Positions 1 to 7,790 of a stretch of 34,698 bases of DNA are shown here, piece by piece (position 1 is the first letter of the stretch; each line of letters opens with the position of its first letter). Source of the stretch: an uncultured Actinomycetes bacterium (GTDB taxonomy: Bacteria > Actinomycetota > Acidimicrobiia > Acidimicrobiales > RAAP-2); the NCBI GenBank assembly GCA_903860745.1, contig CAIORQ010000039.1:1-34698 (forward strand). The letters run 5' to 3'. The notes beneath the pieces were generated by a model, which worked only from the letters and a program-made list of their open reading frames with translations, had not been told where the DNA came from and did no database searches. Position numbers and translations under genes: made by a program.

Positions 1-489
1 GGTGGCAACAGCGGCCTGGAGGAGGGGCTCTTCCTCACCCAGTTCGCCGACCAGGTCACCGTCGTGCAGGCGCAACCCACGCTCACCGGCAATCGACTCC
101 TCCAGGACAAGGTGCTGGCGCACCCCAAGATGGACGTCCTCTTCAACACGTCGATCCAGTCCTTCAACGCCGACGAGGCGGGGAAGCTCGAGTCGCTGTC
201 CCTCGTGCGCGACGGGCAGACGTTCGAGCACCGAACGAGCGGGGCCTTTGTCTTCATCGGTCTCGATCCCAACACCGGTTTCCTCGACGGTCAGTTGGCG
301 GTGGACGAGCGGGGCTTCGTGACGACCGACGCGCTCTTCCAGACCTCCCTGAAGGGTGTCTTCGCCGCGGGGGACGTTCGCAGCGGGTCGACCAAGCAGA
401 TCGCCTCGGCCGTGGGTGAGGGCGCCGCGGCCGCTATCCAGATCCGCTACTTCCTCGAGGCCTTCGAGGAGGAGAGGTCCGTCGGCTAG
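1..489 (+). CDS. Thioredoxin reductase-like FAD/NAD(P)-dependent oxidoreductase (C-terminal part)
   Basis: This reading frame is open from the first base and ends at TAG 487-489, so about 162 C-terminal residues are present and the start lies outside the window. The visible part begins inside the NAD(P)H-binding Rossmann motif (GGNSGLEEG, expected GGGNSA-type) and ends with the FAD-contact segment GVFAAGDVR followed by a helix rich in alanine, as in the thioredoxin reductase family. The redox CxxC of true TrxB, if present, would be upstream, so I cannot tell thioredoxin reductase from a ferredoxin/flavodoxin reductase or an alkyl-hydroperoxide reductase F-type protein. The protein should be cytoplasmic and move electrons from NAD(P)H via FAD to a disulfide or small redox protein. 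An MFS gene follows 88 bp downstream with its own near-leaderless promoter, so co-transcription is not required. Confidence 0.8.
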   Translation, partial: GGNSGLEEGLFLTQFADQVTVVQAQPTLTGNRLLQDKVLAHPKMDVLFNTSIQSFNADEAGKLESLSLVRDGQTFEHRTSGAFVFIGLDPNTGFLDGQLAVDERGFVTTDALFQTSLKGVFAAGDVRSGSTKQIASAVGEGAAAAIQIRYFLEAFEEERSVG

Positions 490-577
490 GGACCGAAGGG
501 TCCGGCCCGGCGCGCGGAGCCAGAGTGCCGTGGCGGCGCCCGTGGCGGATCACGCCCGTGACTAGTCTGGTCTGCTG

Positions 578-1837
578 ATGGATTTCGCCGATCGCCTGAT
601 CCCCGTCGACTTCCGGTCCGAGGTGCGAGGGCCCCTGCGTCGCCTCTACGTCGCGACCCTGATCAACTGCTTCGGCAATGGCATGGCCTTCGCGATGTTC
701 GTGGTCTACCTGCACAACGTCCGGGGATTCTCCACCACCTTCGCCACCCTTCTGCTCGCCGGCACCGCGGTCGTCGGCCTGGCCATGGCCCCGTTGGGGG
801 GCACCTTGGTCGATCGCTGGGGCCCGGGGCCCGTCGGCTTCGGCTCCTACGTGATGTCGGCCATCGCACTCACGTTGTGGACGGCGGTGCGTACCAGACC
901 CGAGGCCGTCGGGGTCGCCCTCGTCCTCACCATCTCCCAGGGGGCGGGATGGGGGCCGGGCATGGTCATGATGACCAGAATGGTGTCCGAGGAGCATCGC
1001 CAACGCGCCTACGGGGTCAACTTCATGTTGGTGAACCTCGGCATCGGCGGTGGACTACTCGTCTCGGCGTCGATCGTGAGCCTCGCGCACCCGGGGAGCT
1101 TCACCGTCCTGTACCTCCTGGACGCCGCCGTCACACTGGGCGCCGCCGCGGTCTTCGCGACCATCATCCGTCACGGTCGGCCACTCCAGGAGGGGTCGAG
1201 GGAGAAGAGCGCCTCGGAGGGTTGGCGGGTCGCCCTCGGGGATCGGCGCCTGCGCCTGTACGTGATCGCGACCATGGTCCTCATCCTCGGCGGCAACGGT
1301 TCCGTGGACGCGGGACTCAGCCTCTTCGTGGTCAACAATCTCCACGTGTCGATCCACCTGATCGGTGTGGCCTTCTTCTTCAACACGTCCACCATCGTCC
1401 TGGGGCAGCTGTGGATCCTGAACCGGATCGAGGGCCGCAGCCGGACCAGGTCGATGGCCCTGGTGGGTCTGCTGTGGTTCGTCTTCTGGGCGGCGCTCGG
1501 AGCCTCCCTGGCGGTTCCGGTGGTCGTCGCGGTCATCGCGCTGTGCGCGACCCAGGTGCTGTTCGCCATCGGCGAGACCATGCTCTTCCCGGCGGGATCG
1601 GCCATCGTCAATCACATCGCCCCGGAGCACCTTCGGGGGCGATACAACGCGGCCGCCGGTGCGGCGTGGGGCGTGTCGAGCACGCTGGCCCCGGCCATTG
1701 CCGGGGCCTACTTCGCGCTACACCTCGGGAACTGGTGGCCCCTCGGCACGGGCATCACCGCGCTGATCGGCGGAGGGTTGATGCTACGACTTCACCGGGC
1801 GCTCACTCCCGAGGAGGATGGCGTCACGACGAAGTGA
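578..1837 (+). CDS. MFS transporter
   Basis: The 419-residue protein has about twelve hydrophobic segments in two halves, and a loop after TM2 with GGTLVDRWGPGPVG that matches the MFS motif A (GxLaDrxGrkxxl). It should sit in the inner membrane and move a small solute, probably outward by proton antiport; the substrate cannot be read from sequence. The start ATG at 578 lies nine bases after TAGTCT (563-568), a good actinobacterial -10, so the mRNA would have almost no leader and no ribosome binding site is visible. The basic soluble linker around residues 205-215 fits the central MFS loop. The C-terminus ends in a short acidic cytoplasmic tail. A multidrug or sugar exporter are both possible. 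Confidence 0.85.
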   Translation: MDFADRLIPVDFRSEVRGPLRRLYVATLINCFGNGMAFAMFVVYLHNVRGFSTTFATLLLAGTAVVGLAMAPLGGTLVDRWGPGPVGFGSYVMSAIALTLWTAVRTRPEAVGVALVLTISQGAGWGPGMVMMTRMVSEEHRQRAYGVNFMLVNLGIGGGLLVSASIVSLAHPGSFTVLYLLDAAVTLGAAAVFATIIRHGRPLQEGSREKSASEGWRVALGDRRLRLYVIATMVLILGGNGSVDAGLSLFVVNNLHVSIHLIGVAFFFNTSTIVLGQLWILNRIEGRSRTRSMALVGLLWFVFWAALGASLAVPVVVAVIALCATQVLFAIGETMLFPAGSAIVNHIAPEHLRGRYNAAAGAAWGVSSTLAPAIAGAYFALHLGNWWPLGTGITALIGGGLMLRLHRALTPEEDGVTTK

Positions 1838-1981
1838 TCCGCAGGCGATCCGGTCGGGTCACGGCCACGCCGGTGGTGGTCCGTCGAAGAACCGCGTTTG
1901 GTCTCCGCGACGGTCTAAGTTGCTGGTAAACCATCACCGAAGTGCGTTGACCGCGACGCGCCGACGAAAGAGGAGGCAGGA

Positions 1982-2536
1982 ATGGAACGCAGGCTCCGTT
2001 GGACGTTGTGGCCGGTCCTAGTCATTGGAGTGGTGCTCACCATCGCGCCCTTCGCGATCTCGTTGCCGTCGAAGGGGGCGGCCGGGCAGAGGATGCTGGA
2101 TAACTTCCACTCGCTGATGCAGCCCAAGGCGGTCGCGACCACGGTGAACTACTTCACGTACTTCGAGGACCTCAAGCCAGTGGCGCAGGCGGGACCGACC
2201 GCGGCCACGGAGATCCCTTCGATGTTCCAGGGTCTGGCCACCGCCATGCACCTCAATGAGACGCAGCTCGCGGGCATGATGGAGAAGAACTACCCCGCGC
2301 TCGCCCAGATGCTGGCCGGTTTCCCGCAATTGGCTCCCGTCTTCAAGGAGGTCGGAGCGGGTCTCGACTGGTACAAGCCGATCATCGCCACGATGGCGGC
2401 CAACCAGGCGAACTACGCCTCCGTCGACAGCCTTCCCAACTTCAACGACTTCACCTGGTTCTTCGTGGTACCGGGCATCTTGTTGATCCTGCTCGCCGGA
2501 GCGGGGTTGCTGTCACTGCGGCGCACGACCTCGTGA
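1982..2536 (+). CDS. Hypothetical two-TM membrane protein
   Basis: The 184-residue product has an N-terminal hydrophobic segment (about residues 9-29, VLVIGVVLTIAPFAISL), a mostly helical polar middle of about 120 residues, and a C-terminal TM segment (about 157-177) followed by RRTTS. This predicts a protein anchored at both ends, with the central domain probably outside. A strong Shine-Dalgarno AGGAGG sits at 1971-1976, five bases before ATG 1982, which decides the start. I do not recognise the family. Just 35 bp after its stop lies the left end of an IS1380 element, so its natural downstream neighbour has been displaced or lost. Related double-anchored proteins are seen in mycobacteria and other actinobacteria, but no function can be claimed here. 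Confidence 0.75.
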   Translation: MERRLRWTLWPVLVIGVVLTIAPFAISLPSKGAAGQRMLDNFHSLMQPKAVATTVNYFTYFEDLKPVAQAGPTAATEIPSMFQGLATAMHLNETQLAGMMEKNYPALAQMLAGFPQLAPVFKEVGAGLDWYKPIIATMAANQANYASVDSLPNFNDFTWFFVVPGILLILLAGAGLLSLRRTTS

Positions 2537-2571
2537 GCGCGGCGCTGGTGGTCGAGTCGCCGCCGAACTAG

Positions 2572-2589
2572 CCCCAATCGTTCACGAGT
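2572..2589 (+). repeat. IS1380 left terminal inverted repeat
   Basis: CCCCAATCGTTCACGAGT. It pairs with 4237-4254 with three mismatches and is preceded by the CTAG at 2568-2571. Confidence 0.88.
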
Positions 2590-2768
2590 GATCTGAAATC
2601 GGTGTCAATTCGGTTTTTCACGTCGCCAAAGGTGTCTCTGGACTGATTGGGTTGATGTCACGGCCTTCCTGGTTTGCAAACGCGATTTTCGACCATGCAA
2701 AATGACTCGAGAGGCGTGTTGCGACGGCGCTGGTCCATCGTGGTCGTGCTGAGGGGAAGATGTTTCGC

Positions 2769-4136
2769 TCAAGTGAGTAGTGCGATGCGCTGATAGGCGC
2801 CGAGCAGGACATCGGTCGTCGGCCAGCCCTCGAGGAGGCGGACGATCCGACGTCGTGAGCGGTAGACGAGACGACCCGGCGCGTGAAAGATCTCCCAGCG
2901 CAGGGCCTTGGGGCGCGCGTCCTTCCAGGGTCCCTTCAGACACAGCAACTGGAACCAGCGAACGAGGTCACCGGAGAGGGCGACGATCATGAGCCAGTTG
3001 CTATTGGCCTCGAAGTTGGTGAAGGGGAACCGGTTGAGCCCGGACTCTTTGAGTCGTTGGATATGACTCTCGACGTGGGCGTGGGCGCGCATGGTCACGT
3101 CGAGGTCCACCGGGTCGCCTACTTGGTCGGTGTAAAAACCCCAGTAGCGAAACTCATGGCTGGGAAAGAGACTTCGTTGGGCTCCGGGGTGCAGTGGTTC
3201 TCGTCGCACAATCAGTCGCGTGCCCTCGGGCATCGAGGAGAGATTCACGTAGGTGGTGAGCTCACAGACCCCCGCCCCCTCGCGCAGTTCACCGTCTTGG
3301 GTGAGTGACGGTTGCCAGAGGTCGGCTTCCTCGAATGTTTGATAGAGAGCGCCCGTGATCTGGGCGTTCGACCGCGCCGCGACGAAGAATCCAACGTTTC
3401 GTGTCCGACAGGCACTGAGGAACTCTTTGGTGCAGCCCGCGCTATCGGCGCGCGCGATGACCTTGCGTGTGGTCGTCGTCGGATGCTCACCCACGTGGTG
3501 TCCTCGCGTGATAGCTGAGGGAAGTTGGTCAAGTGCCGCGTCCAAGAGTTCGACGTGGTCACCCGCGTTGTTGGCCGTGGCGTTACCCGCGCGCAACTTG
3601 GCCCCCAAGGTCTCACCAGTCAGGTCCGCGAACACGAACAGAGGGTGGAACCCGAAGCCGCCCTTGTAGTTGGGGGCTGCGTACTCCTTCAACTCCGAGT
3701 GCACGTCCACCAGCGACGCGTCGAAGTCGAGGATCACTGGTTCACTGCGCCGTTGGTCCAACTTCTTCCAGACCTTGGCGCGCACCTCGGCCAGGGCCTG
3801 AAGGAGTTCGCTTCGCTGCTTCGCGTCGAACTCGTGCAGGGTGCGATACACCGTCGAGTCCGAGGGGACCGATCCGAACAGCTCTTGTTGGCTGCGCAGG
3901 TGTTCAATGTCCGCACAGCTCTCACCGCCGCCAGCGAGCACGAGAGCCAACTGCACCAGCACCTTGCCCCGGTCGTGCAACGGCGCTCGTTCACCGCGTT
4001 GAGCAATACGTGAGGAGAGCGACGCGCCCAGCCCTAACTGGTCCGCCAAGGTGCCCAAGGCGTGAAGCCCGACGTGGGCGGCGACGCCGTGACCACCGGA
4101 TTCCACACTGACGCAATTCGTTGAAGTATTCTGCAT
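2769..4136 (-). CDS. IS1380-family transposase
   Basis: The 455-residue protein (from ATG 4134-4136; an upstream in-frame ATG at 4205 would add 23 residues and lies in a hairpin arm) is a DDE transposase. It has an N-terminal helical region, the first catalytic Asp region VILDFDASLVD (about residues 134-144), the conserved GYHP-like stretch seen here as FGFHPLF, the second Asp in IARADSAG (about residue 231) and the glutamate in AHVESHIQRLKESGL (about residue 356), followed by the C-terminal NSNWLMIVALSGDL segment typical of the family. It would cut and rejoin the element's ends in the cytoplasm. No frameshift or internal stop is seen, so it is likely functional. I prefer the inner start because the outer one falls upstream of the likely promoter. 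Confidence 0.92.
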   Translation of the reverse strand: MQNTSTNCVSVESGGHGVAAHVGLHALGTLADQLGLGASLSSRIAQRGERAPLHDRGKVLVQLALVLAGGGESCADIEHLRSQQELFGSVPSDSTVYRTLHEFDAKQRSELLQALAEVRAKVWKKLDQRRSEPVILDFDASLVDVHSELKEYAAPNYKGGFGFHPLFVFADLTGETLGAKLRAGNATANNAGDHVELLDAALDQLPSAITRGHHVGEHPTTTTRKVIARADSAGCTKEFLSACRTRNVGFFVAARSNAQITGALYQTFEEADLWQPSLTQDGELREGAGVCELTTYVNLSSMPEGTRLIVRREPLHPGAQRSLFPSHEFRYWGFYTDQVGDPVDLDVTMRAHAHVESHIQRLKESGLNRFPFTNFEANSNWLMIVALSGDLVRWFQLLCLKGPWKDARPKALRWEIFHAPGRLVYRSRRRIVRLLEGWPTTDVLLGAYQRIALLT

Positions 4137-4143
4137 CTGAGAG

Positions 4144-4205
4144 GTGCCCTTCGTTCGCGGTGACTGGTTGAGTGATAACTCCAGTTTTCCTTGTGCGAAG
4201 GGCAC
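4144..4205 (-). promoter_or_regulatory. Inverted repeat at the transposase leader (possible read-through guard) with candidate promoter inside
   Basis: GTGCCCTTCG (4144-4153) and CGAAGGGCAC (4196-4205) form a perfect 10-bp inverted repeat separated by 42 bp, just upstream of the transposase ATG at 4136. On the minus strand a possible -35 TTCGCA (4199-4194) and -10 TATCAC (4177-4172), 16 bp apart, would start RNA near 4165. That RNA would lack the outer arm, while read-through RNA would carry both arms and fold over the GAAGG that could act as ribosome binding site. Confidence 0.4.
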
Positions 4206-4236
4206 TTTCGTGTATTGCGGTCAGTTGATCACGCGA

Positions 4237-4254
4237 ACTCGTGAAGTATCGGGG
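4237..4254 (-). repeat. IS1380 right terminal inverted repeat
   Basis: Reverse complement reads CCCCGATACTTCACGAGT. It is followed outward by CTAG at 4255-4258, the presumed target-site duplication partner of 2568-2571. Confidence 0.88.
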
Positions 4255-4256
4255 CT

Positions 4257-6155
4257 AGCTACGACGCCTTCGACGCCGTGAGTTGCCCGAGCGTCGGGAA
4301 CTGCCTGGCAATCGGCACGGACTCCGGCGTGTCCTTCTACGCCAATGAAACCGGTGGCACCTGGGACACGGCCGTCACACTGGTGGCCAACTCGCCGTCA
4401 CCGTCCACCGCCTACTCGTCGGTGCAATGCGTCAGCGTCGGCAATTGCGTCCTGGCGGGCTACGACCAGGACCTCAGCGAGCGTGTCGCGGTGACCGAGA
4501 CGGCAGGGGTCTTCGCCGCGCCGGTCGAGTTGACGTCGGCGACGTCGTACTCCTTCTTCAGCGGCATCGGTTGCAGCGACCTGCACGATTGCGTGGCCGT
4601 CGGTGAGGCGGTCAGCGGACGCCTGGCCATGTACGACGTCGAGACGGCGGGTTCGTGGGGCGTCACGGTGGAAATGACGACGCCGGGAGCGTCGGGCCAG
4701 GGTCAGTTCACCGGGGTGAGTTGTCCGAGCGAGGGTAACTGTGTGGCGGTGGGCAACGACATGGCCAACGGCGAGATGGCGGTCGCCACCGAGGCGGGAG
4801 GCCAGTGGGCGCCGCTCATCGACGTCGCGAGTCTCGACACCGCGGGGACCTTCAACGCGGTCAGCTGTCCGAGCGTGGGCGACTGCGTCGCGGTGGGCGT
4901 CGACACGAGCGATGGCGACCCCCTCTACGACGTCGAGACGGCTGGATCGTGGGCGGCGCCCGTCGAACTCTCCCAGAGCGGAGCCTTCAACGCGGTGAGT
5001 TGTCCGAGTGTGGGCAACTGCGTAGCGGTCGGCGCGGAGACGGGCGTGGCGCCCGTCGCGCTGACCCTCACGGAGATCGGCGGCACCTGGGGCGGCCTGC
5101 AGCCCATCGGAACCTCGAGGATCGTGCTCCTCGGCGTGAGTTGCGTGAGCGTCACCGACTGCGAAGCGGTGGGTGAGTCCCTCAGCCCCCTCGCTCCGAT
5201 CACCGTCCACGAGACCGGCGGTGTCTGGGGGCCCGCGGTCACCTTGACGTCGACCTCGCCCTCCTACTCGCTGGCGGGTCAGGAGCTCAACGCCGTGAGT
5301 TGCACCTCGTCGGGTAATTGCGTCGCCGTGGGCGGCACGCCCTGGTCGCAGTTCACCAACGACGGCTTCGTGGCGACGCAGACGCAGGGACAATGGGTGA
5401 CGGGCAGCAAGCTCTTTGACGGACCGTTGACGTCGGTGAGCTGTCCGACGCCAAACGACTGCGTGGCGGTCGGGAGCACCCCGACCTACGTCCCGACCTA
5501 CGTGAGTGAGATCGACGGTGTCTGGTTCCTCTCGGTGACCATGAGCACGCCGGCGAGGACGAGACCCGCTCTGGCGGGAGCGTCGTGCCCGTCGGTCGGA
5601 GCGTGCATGGTCGTGGGCGAGAACCAGTACGACGTCCACCCCGACTTCGATGCGGTGTTCCTCGCCCAGCACTCGATCAATCTCGTCGGGACGGCGAGCA
5701 GAAGCGTCGCGGGAACACCCGTCGCGCTGATCGTCTCGGGTGCCTCCTCGGTGGTCGCTCCCTCCTTCGACGTGACGGGACGAGGATGCTCGACCCGGGG
5801 TTCAGAACTCTCGGCGACGCTTGCCACCACCTGTCTGGTCACCGCCTTCTACCCGGCCCACGCCTTCGTCCCCGTCGTCTCCTCGACGCCAGTCTCGGTG
5901 CGCTTCACGTCGGCGGCCCAGCGCGTCCTCAAGGTGACGGCGACCACGACGCACGGCGCGGTGACGGTGGCGGTGTCCGGCGGCTCGGGGAGAGGCCGGG
6001 TCGTGGTGAAGGTCGCCGGAAGGGGATGCGTCCTGCACGGACTGCGCGTGAGCGCTGCGAGGACGACGACCTGTACCGTGACGGCCACGAAGGCCGCGCA
6101 GGGCGTCTACGCGGCGACGACCTCCAAGCCGCTCAGGGTCAAGGTCACGAAGTAG
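4257..6155 (+). pseudogene. Cys-repeat secreted-type protein, 5' end missing at the IS junction
   Basis: From the IS edge the frame reads SYDAFDAVSCPSVGNC and runs to TAG 6153-6155. The first candidate start inside is GTG 4278, but this codon is the valine that precedes the cysteine in every other repeat, so it is probably not a true start. Ten tandem units of about 45-53 residues follow, each opening with a C-x5-C motif (SCPSVGNCVAVG and variants) and carrying ETGGTW-like hydrophobic strands. These resemble beta-propeller blades each held by a disulfide. After residue ~470 come two Ig-like segments with further cysteine pairs. There is no signal peptide, though such a cysteine-paired protein should be exported. 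The 35 bp left of the IS contain no plausible start for this frame (it meets the stop TGA 2534-2536). The 5' part is therefore lost, and expression is doubtful unless translation begins at GTG 4278. Confidence 0.75.
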
Positions 6156-6177
6156 GCCGCGTCGCTGCGACGGGCCG

Positions 6178-6723
6178 TCACGGTGACATGGCGGGACAGC
6201 CCACCACCCCCACGTCGATCGTCTCGATGCGGTCCGCTCCCGTGGGCGTCCGTCCCGTACTGGGGGTCAAGAAGCCGTCGATGCGCCCCGTGGTCGTGGC
6301 CGCGAACCAGACCCCGCCCTGGGCGTTGGAGTCGGTGAGGCGTTTGCCGTAGAGGGCGCGGGCCCGGCTCAGCGTGTCGCCGAGGGTGAGGCCGGTGGCG
6401 GTGCGAACCAGTGGGTCGTGTCCGGGACCGAAGGAGAATCCGACGACCCGACCGTGGTCGAAGTACGCGGTCATCGCGTGCCAACTGGCGGTCGCGGCCA
6501 CGCCGCACCTGGTGATGCCGGGCGAAGGCGTGACCTTCGTGGTGGGTGTCCCGAGCAGGCGATCGAGCGAGGCGACCGCGCTGGTCTGACCCGTTCCGAG
6601 GTGGACCTGGGCGAGACCCCGACCACTCACCGTGAGGGGCGGTGAGGCGCCCGCCGGCGCCGCCAGGCCCACCGTGATCGCGGCGACGCTGGCCAACGCG
6701 GCGGCGCGCAATGTGATTCGCAT
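6178..6723 (-). CDS. Hypothetical secreted protein
   Basis: The 181-residue product begins MRITLRAAALASVAAITVGL and has a clear Sec signal peptide with a likely cut after PAGAS (about residue 27). The mature part, about 155 residues, has two cysteines (in TRCGVAAT and VGCPAMSP) that could form a disulfide. Its GLTLGDTLSRARALYG segment resembles a helix-turn seen in small periplasmic or lipoprotein domains where a threshold-like GxTxG(D/S)T motif precedes a helix. I do not recognise a named family. The start ATG 6721-6723 has GAGGTG ten bases upstream. It is convergent with the Cys-repeat gene, 22 bp apart, and diverges from the EamA transporter. Confidence 0.65.
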   Translation of the reverse strand: MRITLRAAALASVAAITVGLAAPAGASPPLTVSGRGLAQVHLGTGQTSAVASLDRLLGTPTTKVTPSPGITRCGVAATASWHAMTAYFDHGRVVGFSFGPGHDPLVRTATGLTLGDTLSRARALYGKRLTDSNAQGGVWFAATTTGRIDGFLTPSTGRTPTGADRIETIDVGVVGCPAMSP

Positions 6724-6826
6724 GAGACACCTCGATGGTCGTCGATGTTGACTTCTCTTCTACACCAGTGTTGTCGCGACGGGGCCCATCCTTACCGGGT
6801 CGACCGGTGCCCCGGTGCGCCCGACC

Positions 6827-6832
6827 TAGCCT
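6827..6832 (+). promoter_or_regulatory. -10 element of a leaderless start (EamA-type gene)
   Basis: TAGCCT followed by exactly six bases and ATG 6839. Transcription would start on the A of the start codon; no Shine-Dalgarno is present. Confidence 0.5.
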
Positions 6833-6838
6833 CGGGGC

Positions 6839-7720
6839 ATGGCCTCCGCCTCCGCTACCCACGACGCCCTCGCCATCCTCTGGGCGCTCTTGACCGCCCT
6901 GTCCAACGCGGTGGCGGTGACCACCCAGCACATCGCCAGCACCTCCTCGCCCTCGGGGTCGCGTGGATGGCGATTCATCTCCTACCTCGCGCGCCATCCC
7001 CTGTGGCTACTGGGGTGGCTGGCCATGGGCGGGTCCCTCCTCTTCCAGTCATTGGCCCTGCACTTCGCGTCCCTGTCGCTGGTGCAGCCCCTCTTGGTGT
7101 CGGAATTGATCCTGGGGCTGTTGCTGCGGCGTCTGTGGCTGCGACAAGTGGTCAGCCGTCGAGCCTGGGCGACGGCGGGGGTGACGGCGGTGGCGCTCGC
7201 CGCCTTCCTCCTCGCCGTCACGGGTTCGTCCCCCTCGTCGTCCGCGGCGGCGAACTGGACCACGCCGAGCGTCTGGAGTGCGCTCGTCGCCGCCGTCTTG
7301 GTGCTCGGCGGTCTGCGGGGGTCCCCGGGTCGCCGGGCCGCGCTGCTCGGCTCGGCCACCGCGGTGCTGTGGGCCCTCGAAGCGGCCTTCATCAAGGAGT
7401 GCACCGACGTGATCACCGGCTCGGGCTACGTGTGGCTGCTCACGCACTGGTCCTTCTACGCCTTCGTCGTGTGCGGGATCGGTGGGCTGGTCTGCGAGCA
7501 GTCCGCGCTGCACGTGGGGCCACTGCGCAATTCCCAGACGGCCATCGTCGTGGCCGACCCGGTGGTCAGCGTGGTGCTGGGGGCCTGGATCTTCCACGAG
7601 CGCCTCGGCCGGTCGCTGCCTGACCACGCCGGAGCGGTCGTGGCGCTGGGCGTGGCCCTGGTCGCGGCGGGCGCCCTGATCCGTGCGATACCCGCGACGA
7701 TGGAGCGCCGCGCCGCGTGA
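6839..7720 (+). CDS. DMT/EamA-type membrane transporter
   Basis: The 293-residue protein has nine or ten hydrophobic segments arranged as two similar halves, as in the drug/metabolite transporter superfamily. The second half contains the conserved DPVVSVVLGAWIFHERLG block, matching the EamA P-x-x-x-x-x-x-x-x-E motif with the glutamate of HER. The first half has ALHFASLSLVQPLLVSELI in the equivalent place. It should lie in the inner membrane and export or import a small metabolite; the substrate is unknown. It starts at ATG 6839 as a leaderless-type gene. A secreted phosphodiester glycosidase gene follows 70 bp downstream. Confidence 0.82.
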   Translation: MASASATHDALAILWALLTALSNAVAVTTQHIASTSSPSGSRGWRFISYLARHPLWLLGWLAMGGSLLFQSLALHFASLSLVQPLLVSELILGLLLRRLWLRQVVSRRAWATAGVTAVALAAFLLAVTGSSPSSSAAANWTTPSVWSALVAAVLVLGGLRGSPGRRAALLGSATAVLWALEAAFIKECTDVITGSGYVWLLTHWSFYAFVVCGIGGLVCEQSALHVGPLRNSQTAIVVADPVVSVVLGAWIFHERLGRSLPDHAGAVVALGVALVAAGALIRAIPATMERRAA

Positions 7721-7790
7721 CCCAATGGTGAGTCCATCACGTGCCGGGGGCGGTGGGCCACCTCCGTTAACGTGGTGCGAGAGAGGAACC

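Larger units (their letters stand above)
2572..4254 (-). mobile_element. Complete IS1380-family insertion sequence (1683 bp)
   Basis: The element is bounded by imperfect terminal inverted repeats: CCCCAATCGTTCACGAGT at 2572-2589 and, read on the minus strand, CCCCGATACTTCACGAGT at 4254-4237 (15 of 18 identical). It is flanked by CTAG on both sides (2568-2571 and 4255-4258), which fits the 4-5 bp target duplication known for the family. A single minus-strand transposase gene fills most of it. About 197 bp of non-coding DNA (2572-2768) lies between the left repeat and the transposase stop; I saw nothing coding there. The length, CC-starting ends and one long DDE transposase are typical of IS1380. 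It looks intact and possibly mobile. Confidence 0.9.

Noticed and set aside
1838-1981. Promoter for the two-TM protein
   Set aside because: TTGACC at 1947-1952 has no matching -10 at the proper distance; only the ribosome binding site is convincing.
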